Shown: positions 57,901 through 64,000 of the stretch, piece by piece
How the letters are laid out: every line of letters starts with the position of its first letter
How positions within the stretch are numbered: the stretch's first letter is position 1
DNA from: Paludibacter sp. UBA6032
GTDB taxonomy: Bacteria > Bacteroidota > Bacteroidia > Bacteroidales > Paludibacteraceae
NCBI GenBank assembly: GCA_002427885.1
Contig: DIZI01000032.1
Coordinates: 1 to 64,000 of the forward strand
Direction of reading: 5' to 3'
DNA: 64,000 nt
Notes under the pieces: generated by a model
What the model was told of the DNA's origin: nothing
Database searches by the model: none
The model's input: the letters and a program-made list of their open reading frames with translations, nothing else
Made by a program: the position numbers and the translations under genes

Positions 57901-60792
57901 AGTGTTTTTGGAATTTATACAGCCGGTAATGGTATCATTACTATAAACAACAATACGATAGCCAACCTGAATAATGGAACAACAAATACTACAGGTGGAA
58001 CATTGGGTGTAATCAATGGAATAACTTCTATAAATGGAACAAATTACTTTACAAATAATACCATTCATGATTTATCAATAGCCAATGCAAATAATTCCGG
58101 GACAAATACCGCATCAATTTGTGGTATTGCACTCACTGCAGCAACTTTAAAAACTGTGTCTGGAAATACCATTTATAATTTATCCAACAGCTATACTTCT
58201 TTTGCCGGAAGTATTATCGGTATCTATTTTACCGTAAATACAGGTGCAAACGTTGTATCGGAAAACTTTATCAATAGTCTATCGGTTGTAAGTACCTCAA
58301 CTTCTGCATCTATTTATGGTATTAAAATTGCTGCAGGGGCTTGTACATATTCCAATAATATTATCACTTTAGGTGGAAATACCGCCACTACTATTTACGG
58401 TATTTATGAAACAGGTGTTTCTTCAAATAATAGCAATATTTATTTTAACACTATATATATTGGAGGTATTCTTAATACTGGTATCATCAATAAATCATTT
58501 GCATTATATAGTGCTTTAAGCTCAAATATACGGAATTTCCGTAATAACATTTTCATAAATAATCGATCTACAACCGGCGGAACAAATTTACACTATACAG
58601 TTTATTTTAATTATGGGGTTAGTACAAATTTAACCCTTAATTATAATGATTATTATGCTCCCGGAACAGGTGGGGTCTTAGGTTATTACAATTCAACAAA
58701 TGTAAATTCACTACCATTAATTGCTACAAAAGACGCAAATAGTAATGCTATAAATCCATTATTAGCAAATGCTGGTGGAAATTTGGCAATTGACTACAAA
58801 ATTTCGGCTAACTTATTGGGTGAAACAGGAACAGGAATTACAACAGATTATGCATCTAACAGTCGTACCGCTCCGAGCATCGGTGCGTGGGAAAAAATGA
58901 TAAACAAATGGAAAGGCAGTATCAGTTCAGCATGGAATATAATAGGTAACTGGACCGAAAATACTTTACCTGCAACTGATGCTAATATTTTTTTCGATGA
59001 TGCACCACTTAATAACTGTCAACTGGACCAAAACCGTTCAATTACTGATATAACAAATGCACAGGCAACTTATAAATTACAGACCAATGGGTTTAAACTT
59101 ACCATTAAAGGAAATATAAACTTTACGAACGGTGCTCAAATTGATGCAACCTTAACAAACTCTATCATTGAATTTGCAGGTAATTCAGCACAATCTATCG
59201 AATCAGGTTGTTTTGCATCCGGTTCAATTGATAACTTAACAATTGATAATTCAGTGGGCGTTACTAACAATACAGACTTAATAATTAATAATTCGTTAAC
59301 CATAAATACCGGCAAACTCCTTAATATTCCTCCCACCAGATCAATGAATGTAGTTGGAAATATCACCAATAATGCAGGTGTATCGGGTTTAATAATACAA
59401 GCCAGTTCTTCTGCTGCCAATGGCTCTCTGGTATTTCATAATTCAGCCAGTTCACCTGTTCCGGCCACAGTTGAAATGTATTCAAAAGCATTCTGTCTTA
59501 CGCCTGCAACCAACTCTAACTATCAATGGCAATACTTTGGGATTCCGGTACGTTCAATTGTAGCTGAACCAACATTTAATAACTCTTGGGTACGCAAATG
59601 GGATGAGACATTAGATGCTCCAAATTATCATTGGGTTTCACTAAACAATAGTTCCACATTGACCTCATTTACAGGCTATGAAATAACACAGGATACTGCA
59701 AAAATCCTTACAATACAAGGAAATCTTGAGAACAAGGATACAACCATTGTAATGACTTATACTTCAACAGCATCATATCCTGGGCAGCATATTTATGGGA
59801 ATCCATATATGGCAGCTATTGACATTACAAAACTGACATTTGGAAGTGAAGCAGAAGCCACTGTTTACCTGTATACTACAGGGTCATATGCAGACTGGAC
59901 AAATAATGGTGGCGAGACTTCCTCCGGAACAAATCCGGGACAATTCTTATCAATACCTAAAAATAACGCCGGACAACCCGGTCTTCCTCTGGAAATACCA
60001 TCGATGCAGGGTTTTTTAGTAAAAGCTTTGAGTAATTCACCTAACGCGACTTTAGGAATTAGTTATAGTTCTGTCGTAATTAAAAACGCTGATCAACAAC
60101 GTGCTCCGGCTACCAATGGAATTTCAACTGCAGTCAAGGTAAGTACAATCATTGACGTGAAAGGAAAACATACTTCGGACAGGATGTGGATATTTACAGA
60201 GCCTAACAGTACTCGTGGGTTCGACAATGGCTGGGATGGTCAAAAAATGATGGGCTCTGCATTAACGCCACAACTATTTGCCATTGAAGCAGATGGAAAT
60301 TATCAGGTGAATACTGTTCCTGATATGAATGAAACTGAAATTGCTTTTCAAGCAGGACAAGATATGGAAGACACACTTATTTTTACGCATCAAAATGTTG
60401 AAAGTCGTTATGCAAGAGTATATTTGGTAGATTTAAAGGAAAACAAAACTATAGATATAACGACAAGTGGAACTCAATATGCATTTATGACCGAATCCAC
60501 TCCTACTCCGGTAATACGTTTTAAGATTGTTACCAGTCCCTATGAAAAAAATGCAACTGATGCTGAAACACAGTTAAAGATATTCAGTGCCAACGGAACC
60601 ATTTTTGTTCAAAATTTCAGCAATAAAACAGGCTTTTTGAAATTGTTCGATATGTCCGGACGTTTTGTAAAAGAGATTCAATTTGATGGTAATAATATAA
60701 CATCATTTTCAGGTAATTTAGTTCCGGGTGCTTATATTGCTTGTGCTGTCACGAGCATTGAAAGCGTAAATAAACGTATTATTGTTAAGTAG
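51922..60792 (+). CDS. Giant repetitive surface protein secreted by the type IX system
   Basis: The 2956-residue protein has a signal peptide (about 1-25), then three tandem copies of a unit of roughly 765 residues starting near residues 26, 789 and 1562. Each unit opens with a similar block (for example INLNGADAVTIDGRVNATGT) followed by dozens of short Asn/Gly/Ser/Thr-rich turns such as NNTISNNNI, the signature of a right-handed parallel beta-helix. After about residue 2320 come non-repeated domains, and the last 75 residues (from LKIFSANGTIFVQNFSNKTG to NKRIIVK) match a type IX C-terminal sorting domain. An adhesin, S-layer-like or polysaccharide-binding role is possible; none can be chosen. 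Confidence 0.88.
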   Translation: MISTVRSILLILTVLLLSVNHTTAQVTIIGSTAEDGNYVSLGLAFAAINGNVQTGNDIVIEISSNTTEITTASLTEGVWSSLTIYPTVTGIIISGNLALPLISFNGADNVILDGRVNQAGVTDLTITNSSVLNTAGTSTIQFINTAENNTIQFCNIKGSELNISSGIIFFSTATTGNGNDGNLINNNNISCNAGARPINAIYSLGSAGFDNSGNTISNNNIFNFLKQGSASNGINISSNSAAWSITGNSFYETASFAPTATVAYNIIYINNASGVNFDISNNYIGGSSASCGGSAWTKTNASNNVFNAVNLNVGTTTPSNVQNNTISNFSWSNSLNANWTGINIAGGAVNIGTTTGNTIGEATGTGSVYITEGFTGGNVYGIYIASSGIIDCENNTISSVTTNNVAANATNFYGLYKTGAGTISIINNTIGSTATANSINANSISTGNVQSVFGIYTLGSGTVTINNNTIVNLSNGTTNSTIGTLGVINGITSTAGTNIISNNIIRDLTIANANNSGTNTASVCGIALTGSTLKTLTGNTIYNLSNNYASFEGNVIGLFFTGSTGANVVSGNFIYNLSITGASSTTASIYAIKINTGRATYFNNIINLGGTTPTTLYGIYDLGTSGNNNNLYFNTVFIGGSLGSGITNKSYALYSDASTSTRNFSNNIFSNERTTSSGVNLHYAAYFNYAVNTNLTLDYNDYYAPGTGGVLGYYNLANVNTLPLVITKDANSVAVNPGFSNAGGTTSTDYGPSASSLGGITITGITTDYSNTTRASTPTMGALEGALNLNVDVYISGIFQATYLRLKDAFDKINNGTHTGAIEIRINASTSETASAVLNASGSGSASYNSINIYPTTTGLSITCNLAAPLINLNGADAVTIDGRVNATGTTKDLTIANSNTGTSSSTIQFINSAENNVVKYCTIKGAETSTTRGIIYFTTATAGNGNDNNTIDNNNITNISGDAAGRPINAIYSLGSSGFENSGNTISNNSFYDFLKQGTASYGINISTFSTAWTITGNSFYETTTFIPLASVTYNVIYISNTSGINFNVSDNFIGGSTASCGGTAWTKTIAFNNTFNAIYLNIGTGTASNVQNNKIQNIVWNNSLNATWTGIYITAGDINVGTTTGNIIGASTGTGSLTTTNTTTGGNVFGIYISSIGTVDCRNNTVGSFTVDNFTATNATNFYGIYKTAVAGVTTISNNTIGSNITSNSIIANSQSTANAQIVYGIYYTGTGTATISNNIIANLNNSTNNTTAATAGRINGITSTNGTNIISNNSIHDLTISNANTANGSTASICGMALTGATLKTVKGNSIYNLSNSYISFAGSIIGIYFTGNTGANVVSENFIHSLSITGSTPTTPSLFGIRIAAGATTYSNNIINLGGNTPSTIYGIYETGAAANNNNLYFNTVYVDGVPTSGTLNSYAIYNASNTNTRNYRNNIFVNARSNSGATGKHYALYLTGLTNLTIDFNDYYSSGTGSVIGYYAGDRTYLSDWKVATLQDINSISLNPNFASAGGTTATNYVASSSTLYAISGSGITSDYAGTTRINPPTMGAFEGTLATPVVAVYQSNIKIGNYNSLQAAFNAINSGTHTGILEIRINANLFEVSSVLNASGSGGANYTSIHIFPTLSGLTVLGNVAAPLIDLNGAGNVTIDGRVNATGSTKDLIITNTGTSATAGTSTIRFINDASNNTVKYATLKGSETSTTSGIIFFSTAVAGGNDGNSIDNNNITNSVDANRPINGVFSLGSVSNENSGNTITNNNIYNIINRGIASNAIQISTNNLSSTITGNNIYETASFVPTASVAYNGILISNTGTGFTVNGNYIGGQTVNCGGSPWTKTIALNNTFAAINLSIGNGSATQIQNNTIRNFAWSNSANATWTGINIASGDVNIGTTTGNIIGAATGTGSITVTSTTSACNVYGVNISSTGIVDCQNNSIGSINVTNVNATNATNFYGIYKSASAGTTTISNNIIGSTLTANSINANSASTSNAQSVFGIYTAGNGIITINNNTIANLNNGTTNTTGGTLGVINGITSINGTNYFTNNTIHDLSIANANNSGTNTASICGIALTAATLKTVSGNTIYNLSNSYTSFAGSIIGIYFTVNTGANVVSENFINSLSVVSTSTSASIYGIKIAAGACTYSNNIITLGGNTATTIYGIYETGVSSNNSNIYFNTIYIGGILNTGIINKSFALYSALSSNIRNFRNNIFINNRSTTGGTNLHYTVYFNYGVSTNLTLNYNDYYAPGTGGVLGYYNSTNVNSLPLIATKDANSNAINPLLANAGGNLAIDYKISANLLGETGTGITTDYASNSRTAPSIGAWEKMINKWKGSISSAWNIIGNWTENTLPATDANIFFDDAPLNNCQLDQNRSITDITNAQATYKLQTNGFKLTIKGNINFTNGAQIDATLTNSIIEFAGNSAQSIESGCFASGSIDNLTIDNSVGVTNNTDLIINNSLTINTGKLLNIPPTRSMNVVGNITNNAGVSGLIIQASSSAANGSLVFHNSASSPVPATVEMYSKAFCLTPATNSNYQWQYFGIPVRSIVAEPTFNNSWVRKWDETLDAPNYHWVSLNNSSTLTSFTGYEITQDTAKILTIQGNLENKDTTIVMTYTSTASYPGQHIYGNPYMAAIDITKLTFGSEAEATVYLYTTGSYADWTNNGGETSSGTNPGQFLSIPKNNAGQPGLPLEIPSMQGFLVKALSNSPNATLGISYSSVVIKNADQQRAPATNGISTAVKVSTIIDVKGKHTSDRMWIFTEPNSTRGFDNGWDGQKMMGSALTPQLFAIEADGNYQVNTVPDMNETEIAFQAGQDMEDTLIFTHQNVESRYARVYLVDLKENKTIDITTSGTQYAFMTESTPTPVIRFKIVTSPYEKNATDAETQLKIFSANGTIFVQNFSNKTGFLKLFDMSGRFVKEIQFDGNNITSFSGNLVPGAYIACAVTSIESVNKRIIVK
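54289..58890 (+). repeat. Second and third copies of the giant protein's internal unit
   Basis: The DNA encoding units 2 (from about 54289) and 3 (from about 56608) repeats the order of motifs of unit 1 (52000-54280) with many synonymous and some amino-acid differences. Boundaries are estimated from the recurring GRVN and TMGALEG/TMGAFEG segments. Confidence 0.75.
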
Positions 60793-60822
60793 AAGAAAAA
60801 ACAAAAGGAGAATTCAAGTTTT

Positions 60823-61452
60823 TCAGGGTGCCAGTCTTGAAATTTTCCATTCCTTTTTTTCTAAAGAAAATAACAAACGGTCATGCAGGCGGTTGGGTCT
60901 TCCCTGCCAAAATTCGATGGATGTTGGTTTAATCAAATATCCACCCCAGTGTGGAGGTTTTGGAACCGTTTCTCCAAATTTTTGTTTATAATATTGAAAT
61001 TGTTTTTCCAAAAAGTCCTTTGAACGAATCAGTTGGCTTTGAGGTGAAGCCCATGCACCAATCTGACTATCGAGTGGACGGGATTTGAAATAGGAAGTTG
61101 AAATTGTTTCACTGATTTTTTCTACAGTACCAACTACACGCACCTGACGTTCCAGTCTCGGCCAAAAAAAAACCAACGAAACCCTGTTATTTTGACTCAT
61201 TTGATGTGCTTTATGTCCTTCGTAATTAGTATAAAACACGAAACCATCCGGTGATAATTCTTTCAGTAACACGATCCTCGAGTGTGGTTGCATATTTTCA
61301 TCAACTGTTGAGAGCACCATGGCTGTAGGTTCCAACTGTTCACTTTCAATGGCTTCCAAAAGCCAAACATCAAATTGATCGAATGGGTTCGGAAGTACAT
61401 TGTGTTCGTCCAGGGTAGAAAGAACGTATTGTTTACGAATATCACGAAGCAT
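60823..61452 (-). CDS. pdxH: Pyridoxamine 5'-phosphate oxidase
   Basis: PdxH oxidises pyridoxine or pyridoxamine 5'-phosphate to pyridoxal phosphate using FMN. The 209-residue protein contains the FMN-binding SRIVLLKELSPDGFVFYTNY, the FFWPRLERQVRV segment, ASPQSQLI, and the C-terminal EFWQGRPNRLHDRLLF, all typical of the family. Length is normal. It is divergent from gcvP, whose product needs pyridoxal phosphate. A palindromic repeat lies in its leader. Confidence 0.95.
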   Translation of the reverse strand: MLRDIRKQYVLSTLDEHNVLPNPFDQFDVWLLEAIESEQLEPTAMVLSTVDENMQPHSRIVLLKELSPDGFVFYTNYEGHKAHQMSQNNRVSLVFFWPRLERQVRVVGTVEKISETISTSYFKSRPLDSQIGAWASPQSQLIRSKDFLEKQFQYYKQKFGETVPKPPHWGGYLIKPTSIEFWQGRPNRLHDRLLFSLEKKEWKISRLAP

Positions 61453-61466
61453 AATGTGAAATTTAC

Positions 61467-61484
61467 TCCCGATAGCTATCGGGA
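61467..61484. repeat. 18-bp perfect palindrome, copy 2
   Basis: TCCCGATAGCTATCGGGA, identical to 8292-8309, here inside the predicted pdxH leader. Confidence 0.8.
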
Positions 61485-61537
61485 TGATTGATTTACAATT
61501 TAATTGACGATAATTTGTATTTTATTTTTCAATAAAA

Positions 61538-61545
61538 CAAACATA
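61538..61545 (-). promoter_or_regulatory. -7 element upstream of pdxH
   Basis: TATGTTTG on the minus strand matches TAnnTTTG. It predicts a leader of about 80 bases that contains the palindrome at 61467-61484. Confidence 0.45.
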
Positions 61546-61713
61546 CGTTCAATTGGTTTAGCATAATATTAAAAACTGAAAATTAAATTGCATTTTTCAC
61601 GTCTGATTAATACTTATATTGTTTAATTGTTTCAAGTTGAAACCTGGCAAAAATTACTTCATTTTTGTTGAAATCTTTTCAGAAATCATTAACCATTTTA
61701 CAAAAGAAAAAAG

Positions 61714-61721
61714 TACTTTTG
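61714..61721 (+). promoter_or_regulatory. -7 element upstream of gcvP
   Basis: TACTTTTG matches TAnnTTTG, 29 bases before the gcvP ATG. Confidence 0.5.
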
Positions 61722-61749
61722 GGTCACAAAAAATCAAATCTTCTTCAAC

Positions 61750-64000
61750 ATGAAAGACTTGCTTCAAGCCCGCCATATAGGGATTTCAGAAAAAGACGAA
61801 GCACTTATGCTTCAAACCGTTGGTGCAAAAAATCTCGAAGAGCTGATTGCTCAAACTATCCCCTCTTCAATTCGGTTAAACGAATCAATAGAAATACCCG
61901 AAGCTCTTACCGAGAGGCAATATGCTGAACACATAGCCGAAATTGCCTCCAAAAATAAACTATTCACCTCTTATATCGGACAAGGCTGGTACGACACCTG
62001 CACACCGGCTGTTATACAACGTAATCTGTTTGAAAATCCATCCTGGTACACTTCGTATACTCCTTATCAGGCTGAAATTTCGCAAGGTCGATTGGAAGCT
62101 TTGTTGAATTTTCAAACGGCTGTATGCGATTTTACAGGAATGCCCCTTGCCAATGCGTCGTTGCTTGATGAAGCCACTGCTGCTGCAGAAGCTGCCACCA
62201 TGATGTATAACCTTCGCAGTCGCGAACAAGTAAAAGTCAATGCGAATACTCTTTTTGTTGATGAAAATATATTTGCTTCAACCCTGGCAGTTTTACGGAC
62301 CCGGGCTACTGCTCAAGGTATAAAATTGGAGATCGGCAATTATTTTAATTGTAAATTATCAAATCAATATTTTGGTGTTATCATACAATATCCCAATTCG
62401 AATGGAAGTGTTGAAGATTACTCCGAATTTGTAGCCAACACACATGCTATAGGTTGTAAAGTGGCCGTAGCTGCCGATATACTTAGTTTAGCTTTATTGA
62501 CTCCTCCGGGAGAATGGGGTGCTGATATATGTTTTGGTTCAACACAACGTTGGGGAATTCCCATGGGATTTGGCGGACCTTCGGCTGCCTATTTTGCCAC
62601 ACGTGACGAATTTAAACGTGACATGCCCGGAAGAATTATTGGAATCAGCAAAGATGTAAACGGGAAACCCGCCTTGCGGATGGCTTTGCAAACCCGGGAG
62701 CAACATATTAAACGAGAAAAAGCGACCTCTAATATTTGTACCGCACAAGCTCTATTGGCTTCAATGGCTGGAATGTACACGGTTTATCATGGTGCCGAAG
62801 GCATCAAAACCATTGCACAACGCATTCATGCCATTGCCACTTATATCAATGAAATTTTGCCGGTTTACGGGTATTCACAAGAAAACGAAAACTTTTTCGA
62901 TACCTTGAAAATCAGTTTACCTGAAGAAGTTTCGGTTGAAGCTTTTAAATCTATAGCGCTGGAATACGAGGTGAATTTTTATTACTTTGAAACAGGCGAA
63001 ATAGGTATCAGTTTCGACGAAACAACGGATATTGATGATGTAAATACTTTGATCGAAATTCTGGCTTCGGCGGTAGGAAATGCAGCGGTTTATGCCGACG
63101 AAGATGATCTGGAGGGTTTGAAATCGTTTGATGAAAGTCTGGAACGTACATCCGGTTTTCTTACTAATGAAGTGTTTAGCAACTACCACAGCGAAACCGA
63201 AATGATGCGTTATATCAAGAAACTGGAACGTCGCGATATTTCGCTGACACATTCCATGATTTCACTTGGTTCATGTACCATGAAGCTGAATGCCGCTTCG
63301 GAATTACTTCCTCTCAGCCGTCCTGAATTTGGAGGAATGCATCCCTTAGCTCCAGCCGATCAAACGGAAGGTTACAATGAGTTGATTTCGGAACTGGAAA
63401 AATATCTGACAGCTATTACGGGATTTGCAGCTTGCAGTATGCAACCGAATTCCGGTGCAGCCGGTGAATATGCCGGTTTAATGACCATTCGTTCCTACTT
63501 CAACTCGAAGGGTGAAACCCAACGAAATACCGTTTTGATTCCCGCTTCGGCACACGGAACCAATCCGGCTTCGGCCCATCAGGCAGGATTTGAAATCGTT
63601 GTTGTAAAATGCGACGAAGGTGGAAATACCGACCTGAACGACTGGAATGAAAAAGCTGAAGCCTACAAAGATTCACTGGCCGGTTGTATGATTACCTATC
63701 CTTCCACACACGGTATTTTTGAAGCACATATCAAAGAAATGTGCGAAACCATTCACCAAAACGGCGGACAAGTTTATATGGATGGAGCCAACATGAATGC
63801 GCAGGTTGGGTTGACCAATCCCGGAACAATAGGTGCCGATGTTTGTCACCTGAATTTACACAAAACCTTTGCCATACCACATGGTGGTGGTGGTCCGGGT
63901 GTAGGACCGATTTGCTGTTCAGCTCATTTGGCAGAGTTCCTTCCAAGCAAAACCTTCGGACAAAACACCGTTTCGGCTGCACCTTACGGCAGCGCAAGTG
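61750..64000 (+). CDS. gcvP: Glycine dehydrogenase (decarboxylating), P protein, cut by the window end
   Basis: The P protein of the glycine cleavage system decarboxylates glycine on pyridoxal phosphate and passes the aminomethyl group to the H protein. The frame from the ATG at 61750 (MKDLLQARHIGISEKDEALM) is open to the last base, 750 codons so far of an expected 950 or so. Recognisable segments are YTPYQAEISQGRLEALLNFQ and the pyridoxal phosphate lysine in HLNLHKTFAIPHGGGGPGVG near residue 705. Both halves are on one chain, so this is the fused form. No glycine riboswitch precedes it. Confidence 0.96.
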   Translation, partial: MKDLLQARHIGISEKDEALMLQTVGAKNLEELIAQTIPSSIRLNESIEIPEALTERQYAEHIAEIASKNKLFTSYIGQGWYDTCTPAVIQRNLFENPSWYTSYTPYQAEISQGRLEALLNFQTAVCDFTGMPLANASLLDEATAAAEAATMMYNLRSREQVKVNANTLFVDENIFASTLAVLRTRATAQGIKLEIGNYFNCKLSNQYFGVIIQYPNSNGSVEDYSEFVANTHAIGCKVAVAADILSLALLTPPGEWGADICFGSTQRWGIPMGFGGPSAAYFATRDEFKRDMPGRIIGISKDVNGKPALRMALQTREQHIKREKATSNICTAQALLASMAGMYTVYHGAEGIKTIAQRIHAIATYINEILPVYGYSQENENFFDTLKISLPEEVSVEAFKSIALEYEVNFYYFETGEIGISFDETTDIDDVNTLIEILASAVGNAAVYADEDDLEGLKSFDESLERTSGFLTNEVFSNYHSETEMMRYIKKLERRDISLTHSMISLGSCTMKLNAASELLPLSRPEFGGMHPLAPADQTEGYNELISELEKYLTAITGFAACSMQPNSGAAGEYAGLMTIRSYFNSKGETQRNTVLIPASAHGTNPASAHQAGFEIVVVKCDEGGNTDLNDWNEKAEAYKDSLAGCMITYPSTHGIFEAHIKEMCETIHQNGGQVYMDGANMNAQVGLTNPGTIGADVCHLNLHKTFAIPHGGGGPGVGPICCSAHLAEFLPSKTFGQNTVSAAPYGSAS

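Noticed and set aside
61486..61749. A glycine riboswitch in front of gcvP
   Set aside because: The gap is AT-rich and lacks the paired GC-rich aptamer stems and conserved bases of that riboswitch.

Overview
The window comes from an AT-rich chromosome of the phylum Bacteroidota, most likely a Bacteroidales member of the Paludibacter/Dysgonomonas kind (the genus is a guess). Supporting signs are the TAnnTTTG -7 promoter elements in front of most operons, the lack of obvious Shine-Dalgarno sites, a very large protein with a type IX secretion C-terminal domain, a PorT-like barrel, a Rho factor with a long disordered insert, KduI/KduD and a DUF4861 lipoprotein, and a DPE2-type GH77 enzyme with two CBM20 domains. 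No rRNA, tRNA, CRISPR array, transposase or prophage gene was seen.

Layout. 1-1610: two small genes of unknown function, each bounded by its own complementary ends and separated by a 127-nt hairpin that resembles an integron attC site. 1610-2550: non-coding or relic DNA with short direct repeats, a 21-bp degenerate tandem repeat and two minus-strand terminators. 2552-6832 (minus strand): a nickel block made of a NikR-fold regulator that lacks the canonical nickel ligands, a His-rich NicO/UreH-type nickel permease, and larE, larB and larC for the nickel-pincer nucleotide cofactor. larC is split at an A10 run, and larB and larC are separated by 16 copies of a heptamer. 7044-12088: a small haem-like membrane protein, a glutaredoxin-SPOR protein, fabG, an Ig-like lipoprotein and rho. 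12382-16345: prs and malQ, divergently transcribed. 16412-20291: a deacetylase-like lipoprotein and the korDABC operon for 2-oxoacid:ferredoxin oxidoreductase. 20440-27402: a secreted esterase, an AddB-like nuclease, a LysM/periplasmic-binding lipid-free protein and a PorT-like barrel. 27773-30667: kduI-kduD-DUF4861 for unsaturated uronate catabolism. 30844-43172: housekeeping genes (tsaB, a GT39-type membrane protein, a beta-CASP nuclease, a DbpA-like helicase, yceD-rpmF and fabH, a histidine kinase, era, tonB, rnz, lptB). 43754-51667: two large paralogous outer-membrane barrel proteins with matching promoter-leader regions, flanking a helicase and a small membrane protein. 51922-60792: a 2956-residue surface protein with three tandem ~765-residue units. 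60823-64000: pdxH and the truncated start of gcvP, divergently transcribed.

The most unusual material is the nickel block. A NikR homologue without its four nickel ligands sits beside a clear inverted repeat in front of the permease, and the LarC cofactor enzyme appears to need a -1 frameshift or transcript slippage to be made full length. The integron-like cassette ends at the left edge and the matching promoter-hairpin leaders of the two barrel paralogues are the next most interesting. All family names come from recognising sequence motifs by eye; no database search was run.
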